A stretch of DNA of 64,000 nt, taken from the NCBI RefSeq assembly GCF_028867935.1, contig NZ_JAPQNS010000002.1, positions 620,001 through 684,000 of the forward strand, read 5' to 3'. The notes under the pieces were generated by a model that was not told where the DNA came from, did no database searches, and worked only from the letters and a program-made list of their open reading frames with translations. This DNA is from Flavobacterium sp. SUN052. GTDB taxonomy: Bacteria; Bacteroidota; Bacteroidia; Flavobacteriales; Flavobacteriaceae. The stretch's first letter is position 1. The number at the start of each line of letters is the position of its first letter. The position numbers and the translations under genes are program-made. Positions 36,004 to 47,100 of the stretch are shown piece by piece.

Positions 36004-37686
36004 TTAATAGCCAGGATTTTGCGTGAGATTAGGGTTGACCCGACGTTCCAGCGCCGGAATAGGCCATAGGTATTGCTTCGTTTTGTCGAAGCTTCGCTGA
36101 GCAACCACTTTTACATCGGTTCCGAATCCTGAATAATCGGCTACGCCGTCATCGTCGATGGGTGTCACACCGGGGAACGGCCATTTTGCCCGGCTCTGGG
36201 CTGCGGGGTCGGGAAGCCCGATGACGGGCCGGGTCAGGGCTTTTTCGGCCAGTTTCCAGCGGATCAGGTCCATGTAGCGCAGCCCTTCTTTCGCAAATTC
36301 CACGCGCCGTTCGCGCCGGACGATCTGCCGAAGTTCAGCGGCATTGGTTGTGGTGACAGCCGGGTACGCCGACGTTTGCCCCACGGCCACGCCGTAAGCA
36401 CGGGCCCGCACCTGGTTGATGGCTGTGAGTACGCTCGCGTCGATCTCGCCCAACTCAATTTTCGCTTCGGCGTAGGTCAGCAGAATTTCCGCGTAGCGCA
36501 GCACAATAGCATCGCTGTCTTCGCTACGCTTATCAGCCCAGGTCTGATCAACGCCTTTTTTCCACAGAAAACCCGTAAAGCTAGCAAAGGCCGCCACCGC
36601 CCGCGTGTCCAGATTCGATACGCGCCGACTTTCTTTTGAGCTGAAAATAGTGACCGAGTCGGGGTGGGGCTGGTAGCCGTACCCGAGCCACTGCGTACCA
36701 AACTCCACGATACTGGCCGTCAGGCGGGGATCACGATTTTTGAATGGATCTTTGGGGTTGTACAAAGGCGACTCATCGATTGGCTTCCCATCGCGGCATT
36801 CGTAGGCATCGACCATTTCCCGCGTCGGAATTTGTGCGCCGAAACCACCCGTCACGCGGGGCAACTGATCCTGCACGTTGGTACCCGTGGTAAATACCTT
36901 CTGCGCTTCGTCCCGCGGAATGCTGATGATCAGTTCATTACTGGTTTCTCCCGCTTTCAGAAAAAGCGCGCCGTAGCTGGGATGCAGGCTATAGGCACCT
37001 GCCCCCGTAAACTGCATGATTGCCTGAGCAGCCTCTTTGGCCACCGCCCAATTGCCGATATACAAAGCAGTACGTGCCTTAACGGCCAGTGCTGCGCCCT
37101 TTGTTAGTCTTTTTACGGCGGAGGCCGCGTACGATTGGGGCAGGGTAGCAATGGCGAAGTCGAGTTCGCTGTTAATGAACTTGAGCACTTCGGCCTGACT
37201 CGTACGCGTAACCGTGTAGGAATCTTCGAGCAGCAGCGGTTTAGTCATCAGCGGTACATCGCCAAAGTGAGTCACCAGCCGTGCGTACTCATAGGCCCGA
37301 ATCAGTCTCATCTCGGCTTCCAGCTGCGCCATGACCGGCGCGGGTGTGTTCGTGGCCGCCCGGTCTTTGTTAGCCAGAAAGGAGTTGGCCCTAGCAATGG
37401 CTTTGTAGCAGATGGTCCAGTACGCCTGTACGGTGCCGTCCTCGGCGTTCATCGTTCCGAACGTTACGGCATTGCCTAGTTGGCCCCGGTGCCAGTAGTT
37501 GTCGGTGAACTGTTCGTTATCGTTTCCCCAGAAATCGAGCCGGTACAGGTCATTGACAGCCAGTTCAAGTTCAGTTTGATTGGCGTAAAACGTACCGGTC
37601 GACGGCTCCGACAGCGGATTTAGATCCAGCGTGTTACAGGCCGAAACGGCTGCTGTAAGTATGAGTATGGGCAGAATTTTTTTCAT
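36004..37686 (-). CDS. susD: SusD/RagB nutrient-binding lipoprotein
   Basis: About 560 residues starting MKKILPILILTAAVSACNTL. The lipobox (AVSAC) places it at the outer membrane, as the lid of the adjacent SusC barrel. It shows the N-terminal DLNPLSEPSTGTFYANQTELELAVN and a C-terminal VEFAKEGLRYMDLIRWKLAE block, as in this family; LLTYAEAKIELGE is the common TPR-like helix. It binds the glycan for import. The gene follows susC by 26 bp. The substrate is unknown. Confidence 0.95.
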   Translation of the reverse strand: MKKILPILILTAAVSACNTLDLNPLSEPSTGTFYANQTELELAVNDLYRLDFWGNDNEQFTDNYWHRGQLGNAVTFGTMNAEDGTVQAYWTICYKAIARANSFLANKDRAATNTPAPVMAQLEAEMRLIRAYEYARLVTHFGDVPLMTKPLLLEDSYTVTRTSQAEVLKFINSELDFAIATLPQSYAASAVKRLTKGAALAVKARTALYIGNWAVAKEAAQAIMQFTGAGAYSLHPSYGALFLKAGETSNELIISIPRDEAQKVFTTGTNVQDQLPRVTGGFGAQIPTREMVDAYECRDGKPIDESPLYNPKDPFKNRDPRLTASIVEFGTQWLGYGYQPHPDSVTIFSSKESRRVSNLDTRAVAAFASFTGFLWKKGVDQTWADKRSEDSDAIVLRYAEILLTYAEAKIELGEIDASVLTAINQVRARAYGVAVGQTSAYPAVTTTNAAELRQIVRRERRVEFAKEGLRYMDLIRWKLAEKALTRPVIGLPDPAAQSRAKWPFPGVTPIDDDGVADYSGFGTDVKVVAQRSFDKTKQYLWPIPALERRVNPNLTQNPGY

Positions 37687-37712
37687 GATTGACAAGTTGA
37701 TCAGGGTCATGG

Positions 37713-40700
37713 CTAGAATTTGAAGGTGGCACCGGCCATCAGCGTCGTGACAATGGGATACGACGAGTTACCGACTTCGGGGTCCCAGTAGCGGGGAAAG
37801 TTATGTTTCGCAAATACATCGTTGGCCGAGACATACAGCCGCGTCGACTGGAGGCCTACCCGCTTGAGCAGGTTGTTGCGCATGGTGTAGCCCACGGTTA
37901 TGTTTTTCACCCGGAAATAGGCCCCACTGATCAGCCAGAAGTCCGACATTTCGTAGTTGGCACCCAGCGACCGGGTCGACAGCCGGGGATACCGGGCCTG
38001 TAGGTTCTGCTCTGGTGTGTTGGTTTTACTCCAGAACTTCCCAATCAGTTCCTGGGGCACATTCCCGAAGGCTTCGGCAAACGGCCGCACAATTTCGTCG
38101 GGCAGGCGGCTCAGTTTTTTGCCAACTCCCTGCACCACCAGCGCCACATCGAACCCGTTGTAATCCATGCGGAGCGTGCTGCCGTATTGATACCGGGGCA
38201 GTGAACCGCCCAGCAGCACCTTGTCATCGGGCGTTATTTTCCCGTCATTGTTAATGTCGACGTAGCGCACATCACCCACGGCAATGTTGGTGTTCAGGCG
38301 GGGCGAATTGGTCAATTCATCCTGCGTCTGGTAAAGGCCCGCCGACCGGTAGCCGAACCATTCGTTGAACTCGCTACCTTTGAAGGTCGACTGGCTACCC
38401 AGAATCTGCGTGCCTTTCAGGTCTACAATGTTCGATTTGGCATCCGACATGTTCACCGCAATCGAGTAGTTCACTTTGCCGACCCGGTCGCGCCAGGCGG
38501 TTTCCAGCTCCCAGCCCTTCACGTCCATGATACCCGCATTTTGCTGCGGCCGTTCGTAGCCCAGATACAGCGGAATGTCCAGCGCCAGCAAAATGTCGTT
38601 AGTACGTTTCTGGTAATAATCGGCTGTTAAGGTCAGCCGGTTTTTCAAGAAAGCAGCATCCAGACCCACATCCAGCGTACGGGTGGTTTCCCAGGAAATA
38701 TTCTCCACGGCATAATCGACCTGTCCACCGCCGTTCAGGGGTACCACTACGCCGTTCTGGTAAAATAGCGCGTTGCTGAAACTGATGGTAGCCTGATACG
38801 GATAATTGCCGATGCGTTCGTTGCCCACCACGCCGTATGATCCGCGCAGTTTCAGGAATGAAAGCCAGTTGTTGGAGCGCAGAAACGATTCTTCGGATAC
38901 GGTCCAGCCCGCCGAAACCGACGGAAACAAGGCGTCGCGGTACTGGCGGCTAAACCGCGACGACTGATCGTAGCGCAGGTTTCCCTGGATGTAATACCGG
39001 TTCTTGTAGTCGTATTTGACCCGCCCGAATACCGACCGCAGACTCACTTCGCTGGCGCTACCCGAGTTGTCGCGCAACTCCTGCGAACCGGCGTTCAGAT
39101 ACGGAAAATCGCTCAGGGCAAACACAGACCGCGACGCCCCAAGCGACTCGCTGCTGTTGTACAATTCTTCGTAGCCACCGAGCACGTCGATGTTGTGCCC
39201 ACCCGCCAGATCACGATTGTAATTGGCCAGCAACTGACCCGTAATGGCCAGATTCTCCGTGCGACCTTCAGTCAGCGTGGTGCGGGCCTGGTTGCTGAAT
39301 GAACTGGGCGTGCCATCGGGGTTGGTAAACGCAATGCGCTTGGAGAAGGCTTTGCTTTTGTCCAGATCGATGGTGGGTGAGATCAGGGCGGTCAGCGTCA
39401 GCCCATCAACGGGTTTGAAGTTAAAAGCAAACCGCGCCAGAAACTGGTTGAACGTACCTCTGCTGGTACCGCCTTCATTCAACTGAGCAATAGGATTCCG
39501 GCCATCCTTAGCCAGCGCATAACGACCGTCGGAGTAGAAGTTATCGTAAATGGCAGGCATAACCCGCGCTTCGTAGATGGGGTTCACGATGGGCGAGATC
39601 GTATTGGTACGTTTGTAGGCCACATCCAGGTTAGCGCTCAGCTTGGCGTTGATTTGCAGATCGTTATTGACCCGGAACAGGTAGCGCTCGTAATTGTAGT
39701 TGTTGTAAAACGCCCCCGATTTGGTGTAGCCCAATGAGGCTTTGGTCTTTATTTTGCTCGTACCCATCGTGAAAACCAGGTCGTGCCGGAGCCGGGAAGC
39801 CGTGGCATTAGTCATGACGGTCTTTTGCCAGTCGGTATTCCCAAAGGGAAATTTGTCGGGCGTTTCGCGGTTGTAGCGCTCAAAATTGGCAATGAAATCC
39901 TGGGAGTAAGGGCCGGTCGTAGAGCCGTCGTTAGTTGCCTGCTCATTAAACAGCCGCATGTATTCGGGTGCGTTGGCGTAGGCGGGTAAGGCTGTTGGCT
40001 TTTGTACGCCATATTCTACGTTATATTCCAAACTGCTTTGCCCCTCTTTGGCCCGCTTCGTGGTAACGAGCACCACCCCGGCCGCCCCCCGCGAACCGTA
40101 GATTGCGGCCGAAGCGGCATCTTTCAGCACAGTGATCGTTTCAACGTCGTTCGGGTTGACGTTATCGATACTGCTTACCGGCACGCCATCGACAATAATC
40201 AGGGGGCTATTGGTACCCAGCGTGGTAATACCCCGAATCAGAATGCTGGAGCCCGCGCCGGGCGCCCCACTGCTGCGCGTGACCGACACCCCCGCGATAC
40301 TACCTTGCAGGGCTTCAGAAATCTGCACCGTTTGCCGACCGCCAACGTCTTTAGCATCGATGGTCGAGACGGCCCCGGTCAGATCTTTTTTCTTCTGGGT
40401 CCCGTAGCCGACCACCACCACTTCGTCCAGCGAATTGTCGTCGGGCTTCAGGGTAATATTGAGGGTAGACTGCCCCAGGGCGCTAACCTCCTGAGGTTGA
40501 TAACCGACAAAGGAAAAGGTTAGCGTCACCGTACTGGCATCGGGAATAGTCAGTTGATACCGACCGCTGGCGTCTGTAACGGTACCCCGCTGGGTTCCTT
40601 TGACAACAATGCTGACCCCTGGTAAATCCTTCGCAGTCTCGTCGGTTACCTTCCCGCTGATTGTGCGTGTCTGCGCCAGCACAGTTGTGCACCAGCATAC

Positions 40701-40736
40701 CAACAGCCCGCAACTAAGTAGTAATTTTTGTCGCAT
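37713..40736 (-). CDS. susC: SusC/RagA TonB-linked outer-membrane transporter
   Basis: About 1007 residues started at MRQKLLLSCGLLVCWCTTVLAQ. Order: a carboxypeptidase-like domain (ISGKVTDETAKDLPGVSIVV, GRYQLTIPDASTVTLTFSFVGYQ), the SusC signature DEVVVVGYGTQKKKDLTGAV, the plug (VPVSSIDNVNPNDVETITVLKDAASAA... SRGAAGVVLVTTK), then a 22-strand barrel. It imports oligosaccharides using TonB. It is the first gene of a minus-strand unit with susD and the 826-residue protein. A TAnnTTTG box at 40806-40813 lies 70 bp upstream. Confidence 0.95.
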   Translation of the reverse strand: MRQKLLLSCGLLVCWCTTVLAQTRTISGKVTDETAKDLPGVSIVVKGTQRGTVTDASGRYQLTIPDASTVTLTFSFVGYQPQEVSALGQSTLNITLKPDDNSLDEVVVVGYGTQKKKDLTGAVSTIDAKDVGGRQTVQISEALQGSIAGVSVTRSSGAPGAGSSILIRGITTLGTNSPLIIVDGVPVSSIDNVNPNDVETITVLKDAASAAIYGSRGAAGVVLVTTKRAKEGQSSLEYNVEYGVQKPTALPAYANAPEYMRLFNEQATNDGSTTGPYSQDFIANFERYNRETPDKFPFGNTDWQKTVMTNATASRLRHDLVFTMGTSKIKTKASLGYTKSGAFYNNYNYERYLFRVNNDLQINAKLSANLDVAYKRTNTISPIVNPIYEARVMPAIYDNFYSDGRYALAKDGRNPIAQLNEGGTSRGTFNQFLARFAFNFKPVDGLTLTALISPTIDLDKSKAFSKRIAFTNPDGTPSSFSNQARTTLTEGRTENLAITGQLLANYNRDLAGGHNIDVLGGYEELYNSSESLGASRSVFALSDFPYLNAGSQELRDNSGSASEVSLRSVFGRVKYDYKNRYYIQGNLRYDQSSRFSRQYRDALFPSVSAGWTVSEESFLRSNNWLSFLKLRGSYGVVGNERIGNYPYQATISFSNALFYQNGVVVPLNGGGQVDYAVENISWETTRTLDVGLDAAFLKNRLTLTADYYQKRTNDILLALDIPLYLGYERPQQNAGIMDVKGWELETAWRDRVGKVNYSIAVNMSDAKSNIVDLKGTQILGSQSTFKGSEFNEWFGYRSAGLYQTQDELTNSPRLNTNIAVGDVRYVDINNDGKITPDDKVLLGGSLPRYQYGSTLRMDYNGFDVALVVQGVGKKLSRLPDEIVRPFAEAFGNVPQELIGKFWSKTNTPEQNLQARYPRLSTRSLGANYEMSDFWLISGAYFRVKNITVGYTMRNNLLKRVGLQSTRLYVSANDVFAKHNFPRYWDPEVGNSSYPIVTTLMAGATFKF

Positions 40737-40805
40737 AATTTTACCGATATTTAAAGATTGATAGCCGATTAGGTGAAAGACTTCTCGGTGAAAAATTTGA
40801 GTTAG

Positions 40806-40813
40806 CAAATATA
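40806..40813 (-). promoter_or_regulatory. -7 box TATATTTG upstream of susC, with a nearby palindrome
   Basis: TATATTTG on the minus strand fits TAnnTTTG exactly, 70 bp before the susC start. A TTG -33 element is not clear. Just upstream, 40832-40846 holds the perfect short palindrome ATCATA-agg-TATGAT, which may be a regulator site; no binding is shown. Confidence 0.45.
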
Positions 40814-40912
40814 AAATTGCACTATGTGGTGATCATAAGGTATGATTTGACCATTTGATTGTTCAGAATTATGGACAAGACAACCTATTGATAGACAACA
40901 TATTATCACACA

Positions 40913-42247
40913 ATGATTGCACAGAATGGACAAGGCAGAGCCGGATTTTACGACCATCTGGAACACTGTTGTCAACTTGTGAGCGAAACGTATGGGAAGC
41001 CTAGGCGAGCCGATTGGACCAATGGCGATTATGTGAAGCTGAGCCATATTCTTTTCCGCAAGACCACCGTGCAGATTAGTCCCAATACGCTGAAACGAAT
41101 TTTCGGAAAAATAAAGACCGACTCGCGCTATTACCCCCAAAAAGCAACCCGCGACGCCCTGGCCAGTTACATCGGCTATCCTGATTGGGAACACTTCGTT
41201 CAGGTAAACCATGTTCCTGTTTCAATAGCCGAGCTCACCACCGGCGAAACGGTTGAGCCAGTGCAAACCCTGCCTGCAATCGACGCTCCTCAACAAAGAA
41301 TACCGAAGAAAAGGAGAAGGTGGCTTGCCGGTTTGGTCGCTCTGATAGTAGTCACTGTAATTGTCTGGCTGCTGAGAAGCCTAACTACGGATTCGATTAG
41401 CGATGGTCCCGTTCGTCTGCTTTGTAAAAACCCTACGGGCGAGACACCCCACTCAGTTGTATTTCAGGTAGAGGGCGCTCTCGACGAAGCAGGGTCCTAC
41501 ACCATTGAGTTTGGAGACGGAAGGCGCAAGCAGATCGACATAAGAACAAGCCTTTACAATCACTATTACGAGGTGCCAGGCCGTTTTTACGCTGTCTTGA
41601 AACAAGGGAGTCGAAACCTGGATACGGCCGTTGTGTATTTACCGACCAAAGGCTGGACAGCTACGGCCAACATGATGTATGATACCACGCGGGTTTATCC
41701 GATTGAAGAGCCCAACCTGTTCATGAACGGCAAGCGAACGATCAGTGCCCCTGAAGTAGCTCGGGCGGGTATCGACACGAACCGGACATTTTTCATCGAG
41801 TTTGTTAATACCCAAGTCACTAAAATAGACGGCGATAACTTTGAGCTAAGCGCCAGGGTTACTACCTCCCCTGTTCGTACGGGAGTGCGATGTTCTCAAG
41901 TGGGCCTCACAGTGCTGGGCGAAAGCACGAAGCACTCGTTCGATGTCATTAAACCGGGTTGTGTGTACTGGTCATACATTCAGCTCGCTGAACTGTATAA
42001 AAGTGGACAACAGGATGACCTGAGCTTTTTGGGAGCCGATCTTCGCAAGGGTGGTGTACTCAAACTACAGGTTGTTGAGAAACAGGCTCGCTTGTTTATC
42101 GACGGCCGTCAGGTTTACCAAGCCCGCTACAATGCCTCACTAGGGCAAATTTACGGCGTAAAAATCCGGTTTGCGGGCATCGGTTCTGTTCATGCTTATT
42201 CGTTGAAGGATTTAAAAACAGGCCAAATGTTCGGCGGTAATTTTTAG
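40913..42247 (+). CDS. Membrane-tethered one-component sensor candidate
   Basis: 444 residues, divergent from susC. The N-terminal ~105 residues form a Bacteroidota helical domain (LSHILFRKTTVQISPNTLKR, IFGKI, ATRDALASYIGYPDWEHF), which I read as HTH-like. A basic stretch (PKKRRRWL) and one membrane helix follow at ~134-155. The outer part begins with a PKD-like beta domain (YTIEFGDGRRKQIDI) and ends with a lectin-like fold (LFIDGRQVYQARYNASLGQI). Signalling across the membrane to control the adjacent susCD is inferred; the layout recalls ToxR/CadC regulators. Not a recognised named family. Confidence 0.65.
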   Translation: MIAQNGQGRAGFYDHLEHCCQLVSETYGKPRRADWTNGDYVKLSHILFRKTTVQISPNTLKRIFGKIKTDSRYYPQKATRDALASYIGYPDWEHFVQVNHVPVSIAELTTGETVEPVQTLPAIDAPQQRIPKKRRRWLAGLVALIVVTVIVWLLRSLTTDSISDGPVRLLCKNPTGETPHSVVFQVEGALDEAGSYTIEFGDGRRKQIDIRTSLYNHYYEVPGRFYAVLKQGSRNLDTAVVYLPTKGWTATANMMYDTTRVYPIEEPNLFMNGKRTISAPEVARAGIDTNRTFFIEFVNTQVTKIDGDNFELSARVTTSPVRTGVRCSQVGLTVLGESTKHSFDVIKPGCVYWSYIQLAELYKSGQQDDLSFLGADLRKGGVLKLQVVEKQARLFIDGRQVYQARYNASLGQIYGVKIRFAGIGSVHAYSLKDLKTGQMFGGNF

Positions 42248-42278
42248 CTGTTGCTGAAGATAATCTCGCACAAGCCCT

Positions 42279-43931
42279 TTACTGCCCACTCTGAACCCGC
42301 ACATCCCGGAACATAAACGGGTTGTCGCTAAGTCGTAGTGGTTTGCCGCTGGCTGTTGTTACGTTTTTCAGAATGACCTCTTTCGTTTTGACATAAGGGA
42401 ATTTCTCCTGATAGGAAGAGTCGGTCAGTTGCGGATTGAAATTGGCGAAAATGGCAGCGCCCTGATAATTATCGCCATGTTGGGAGTCGTCGACTCGGAG
42501 GTTTTCAATGGTGATGCGTTCCGGCATATAGCAGGTATAGCCGAAATCATGCTGACCTGAGTAAGAGCCGCTGATCAGGGCAGCACTGATGGGTTTACCA
42601 TCGGCTGGCACGAAAACACAGTTACGAATCACTAACTCTCCCTGCCAGGTACTTCCATAGTCGGAGCGCAGGTTCACAATGCTCCGACCACGGATGGTCG
42701 AATTCTCAACTAGCAAGAGGCCGGAGCCAATAGCATTAATACCCATGTGGCCGAGCGTTGAGTTGCGGATGGTGGCATTAGCAACGCCCTGATGGGCATC
42801 AAACCGCGAAAGGGTGCAATGATCGTAAAGCATATTTTTACAGAAATTGGACCCCAGAATGCCCCAGTAGGTATTGTCGTTAATGTCGTTGGTCTGGCTA
42901 CAATTAATGAATGATACGTTTAGCGCCCGATTGGCAGAAAGGTCATACGTGCCCATGGACACCGGCTTGTCGGCCGCGCCAATGGTACTGTAGGTCCGGT
43001 GGCCGGTCAGGACGGTGTTTTTTACCGTTACATAAGCGCACTCACCGATGTTGATGAAGCCACCATAGGGTGCCCCGTGGTCACCTTCACCCTGAATGCG
43101 GTGTTGCAAACCATCAACCACCACATTAGACCGTCGGATGGCAATGTTTCGGTTATAGTAGGTGTATTTTGATTCGGCTTTATTGGCAATGGTGGTAAAA
43201 CGCCCCCCCGTGATTGTCAGCGGAGTCTCGTCAATGGGCAATGCAGTGATGTCGGTGATCTGGGCAAAATCCCAAATGATCGGGGCATTCATATCGACAT
43301 TGCCATTTTTGTCCACGATAAAAATATCGGTCTGCGGAGAACCATTGTTTTGGTTGAGCCCAAACCGGATGTATTGCTTTACGGCAGCATTAGTGACCGT
43401 AATCAGGCAGGAAGCAGGCAAAGCCGCGTCGATTTTTTGCTGGTTTCTCTTCAGGGTAGTTACCGTTTCCAACTTAAACGGTTTGAGGGCTGAACTGACC
43501 GTAAACACAGAAGCATTACGGTTTTGGACATCCGTATCGTCAATCAGAAAAGCTGCCGTACCGAAATCGGTGTTCGTGCGGATGAGGGCTGTACGTTCCC
43601 GGCCTCCAATGTAGTAGGTGGCCTTGTCGTCGGCTTTCACCACAAGGCCATGCAGGTTGGCAAAGGCATGCGTGGCAGCAATCGCATCTATATCGTCGGT
43701 TTTGCCATCTCCTCTGGCACCAAAGTCACTGTAGTGAACCAGTCCGGCAGCTTTGTATCTAGCGACGTCCTTGGGGGGAACATTCAGCTGTAGTTGCCCA
43801 TTTCCCTGACTGGCTAACTGGATTTTACCCTTTTCGGAGGTAATCACTACTTGTTCGGGCGAACCATTGGTCTGGGCTCGTGTTACCAGTGCGGAAATGG
43901 ATAAAAGGTACGTCAGGAGGGCATTCTTCAT
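42279..43931 (-). CDS. Secreted right-handed beta-helix protein (pectate-lyase superfamily-like)
   Basis: About 550 residues with a signal peptide (MKNALLTYLLSISALVTRAQ). The mature N-terminus has VHYSDFGARGDGKTDDIDAI, the signature of the pectate lyase superfamily N-terminal domain. A parallel beta-helix follows, with repeated short strands and Asn-rich turns (LLVENSTIRGRSIVNLRSDYG). It may cleave or bind a pectin-like glycan; catalytic residues are not clear. It lies in the susCD/HTCS locus on the susCD strand, with the sensor gene between. Confidence 0.85.
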   Translation of the reverse strand: MKNALLTYLLSISALVTRAQTNGSPEQVVITSEKGKIQLASQGNGQLQLNVPPKDVARYKAAGLVHYSDFGARGDGKTDDIDAIAATHAFANLHGLVVKADDKATYYIGGRERTALIRTNTDFGTAAFLIDDTDVQNRNASVFTVSSALKPFKLETVTTLKRNQQKIDAALPASCLITVTNAAVKQYIRFGLNQNNGSPQTDIFIVDKNGNVDMNAPIIWDFAQITDITALPIDETPLTITGGRFTTIANKAESKYTYYNRNIAIRRSNVVVDGLQHRIQGEGDHGAPYGGFINIGECAYVTVKNTVLTGHRTYSTIGAADKPVSMGTYDLSANRALNVSFINCSQTNDINDNTYWGILGSNFCKNMLYDHCTLSRFDAHQGVANATIRNSTLGHMGINAIGSGLLLVENSTIRGRSIVNLRSDYGSTWQGELVIRNCVFVPADGKPISAALISGSYSGQHDFGYTCYMPERITIENLRVDDSQHGDNYQGAAIFANFNPQLTDSSYQEKFPYVKTKEVILKNVTTASGKPLRLSDNPFMFRDVRVQSGQ

Positions 43932-44106
43932 GATAAGGTTGAGCTTAGTCGACATTCGTTTCAGACTAGTGGGTGAGTTAGCTTTTGCGTTGGATGTTTG
44001 CTATTCGGCCGTAAGGATCACTAGGAATGAGAGGAAAAAGAGTGACTTTATTACTGTATACAGCTATAGAATGGTGATCCAAGTTTATGCATATGTACGA
44101 ATAATG

Positions 44107-44114
44107 TACATTTG
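44107..44114 (+). promoter_or_regulatory. -7 box TACATTTG upstream of the HTCS gene
   Basis: A perfect TAnnTTTG element 77 bp before the start codon at 44191. The expected -33 region reads GTTTA, only a partial match. The surrounding 44040-44150 is A/T-rich, as promoter regions here tend to be. Confidence 0.45.
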
Positions 44115-44190
44115 GCTCGTAGTCAGCTTTATCTATATACATTAACTACAAACCGGAGTGATGTCTGGTGACAACTAACGCGGTGTCCGA

Positions 44191-47100
44191 ATGCGCTTTC
44201 TCTACCTCCTTTTGTTTCTTTTCCCCTCTACGCTGCTCGCCCAATTAGCGCAAGGCCAGTTCGGCCAGACGACGGGTAAAGGCTGGCAGGAAATCACTAT
44301 ATCGGAAGGATTGTCGCAGGGGATGATTTACGATATAAAACAAGATCATAAAGGCTTCATATGGGCGGCCACTAAAGATGGACTGAATCGGTATGACGGC
44401 TATAATTTCGCCGTTTTTACCCACGACCCACGTAACAAATACAGCCTCTCATCGAATGCCTGTTCGGCCCTACTCGTCGACCATAAGGGGCGTTTGTGGA
44501 TAGGGACGCTCAACCGGGGGCTCAATCTGTATGAGAGCCGAACGCAACGGTTCTACCATATCGATATGAGTGATCCGGCTTCGCCCGACGCTGGCAATTA
44601 CGAGATTATTTTATTGGAAGAAGACCCCGAAGGCAATATTTGGGTGGGTACCAGCCAAAACAAACTCGTTAAGATCACCCTATCTGACTCGCTAAGAACT
44701 GGTTCACTTCAACAGGCCGATGTCACACCCCAGGTTCGGTTCAGCCGATTTTCGTTTCCGTTAAATGGGGCAAGCAGTAGCAGCGCCCCCGCACGGATTA
44801 GCTTTCATGCCAACGGTCGGGCGGTGGTTAGTGCGGCCAGAAAATTGTATGCGCTGAACTGGCGACAGCCCCAGCCCGCTAGTTATACGCCGATCAACCG
44901 CTTCGGCTCATTGGCTACTCTGTTTCAGGCTACGCCAGACGGTCAACAACCCGACTACTGGTTTGGATTCAGCGCTGATACGCTCATTGGCTGGCAGCAG
45001 ACCAAACGAAAAGCGATCAAGTTACCCCCCACCAAAAACGCCAATGTATATCTGAGCACCCTGGATGCCCATACAGTAGCCGTGGCGACACCAGACTATT
45101 TGTGGCTCATGTCGCCCGCGCAACTTTATGCTCAGGCTAACCTGTCGGCACGCAATGCGTTTGCTGTGATGCCGCCTAATGTTTTTGCCATTACCAAACT
45201 CCTTATCGACAAGACTGGTAATATCTGGGTGGGTACGGCTGGCTACGGGCTTCGTAAATTCAGTCCGCGCATCAAACAGTTTCAGGTCTATCTGCCCAAC
45301 CGCTCCCTCTCCTACTTATTTCAGGACCAACAGGGGCAGGTCTATGTGCGGGATCAGTTTGCCTATGGCCGGTTAGACCGTTCCAGCAATAGATGGATAC
45401 CGTTTCTGAATAAAAGCGACCTGACTCCGTACGACCGGATAGCGTACATCATGCAGGATCGTCAGGGGTTTTTCTGGGTATCCGTAGCGAACGACCAGGC
45501 CAATCCTTCTGCGCATCGGCTGATTAAGTTTTCAACAGATTGGCAACGGCTCAACACCTACTTGCTGCCCCCCGGCACTGCTTTTGGTCTTTATGGTAAC
45601 CAGACCCGAGAAGACAAAGCGGGGCATCTCTGGATCGGAGTAATGAACGGAAAACTGCTTCGATTCGACCCATCTACAGAGAACTTTACCGTATTTTCTT
45701 ATCAGGGTCTGCTTCCCAGGCAGGCAGCAGAAATCGAAACCTACTCCCTCTATTTCGATGCGGACGGCACGGGCTGGATCGGTACGCAGGGTGGGCTTAT
45801 CCGGATCGATCATCCGCAGACAACCCCTGCTTTCTCGATCTATAAAAACGATATTGCTAATCCTGAAAGCCTGAGCAACGATTTTGTATCGAGCACCATC
45901 GACGATCCTGGCCAACCCCATAAGTACCTCTGGGTAAGCACAAAAGGGGGCGGACTGGAACGACTCGATAAACACAAGGGGCAGTTCCGGCACTTCACGG
46001 AAGCCCAGGGGCTGCCCAACAAAGTGGTCTATGGTATCCTCCCCGACGGTTTTAAAAATCTCTGGCTAAGCACCAATCGCGGCCTGGCTCAGTTTAACCC
46101 CCGAACGTTCAAATTTCGAAATTATACCAAGGCAGATGGGCTTCAGGACGACGAATTCAATACGGGTTCGTTTCTTAAAACGGCATCGGACGAGTTGCTT
46201 TTTGGGGGGATAAACGGCCTAACCGCATTTCGGCCCAGCAACATAGCGGCTACCACTGCCGGATCGACTCCCCAGGTTCAGATCATTGGCCTAAAAATCA
46301 ACAATGAAGCGGTTGCCGTGGGCGCGCCCGATGGCGTCTTGCCGGAAAGTATAGAGCAGACTCGCCAACTCGACTTGTCGCACACACAAAACCTGGTAAC
46401 TCTGGAATTTGCGTTAATGGACTTTGCCAATTCAGCCAAAAATCAGTTTCGCTATCGGCTGAATGGGATTGATCAGAACTGGGTAAGAGCTGGCACCAAC
46501 CGCTTCGCCAACTATGCACAACTACCCAGCGGGTCGTATACGTTTGAACTGGAAGGCTCTTCTGATGGGGAAAACTGGAGTCGGCCCGTTACGCTACAAA
46601 TTCGCATTCATCCACCCTTTTACCTTAGCTGGTGGGCTTATGTACTTTATTCACTCGTGCTTTTATTCGTCGGCTGGCAGCTGTATCGGTTCCAGAAACA
46701 ACGGTGGTTGTTGCAGCAGCAGGTGGCTTTTGAGCAGAAAGCGGCCAGCCGATTGGCGGAACTGGATGCCCTGAAAACACAATTCTTCACGAACATTTCC
46801 CATGAATTTCGTACGCCCCTGACGTTGATTCTTGGTCCACTGACCACGTTGAAACAACAGCTTCAGACTGAAAAGGTGGCTACGGTGACGGCACCGGTAG
46901 TGAATTTGATGGAGCAAAACAGTAATCGACTGCTCCGCCTGATCAACCAGCTCCTCGACCTAAGCAAACTATCGGCTGGCCAGCTTCGGCCAACAACCGA
47001 AACCGGTGATATGGCTACGTTCTTTCGAACCCTGGCCAGTTCGTTTAGCTCACTGGCTGAAAGCCAACGTATTCAGTTCACGTTCACGCAACAACATGCC

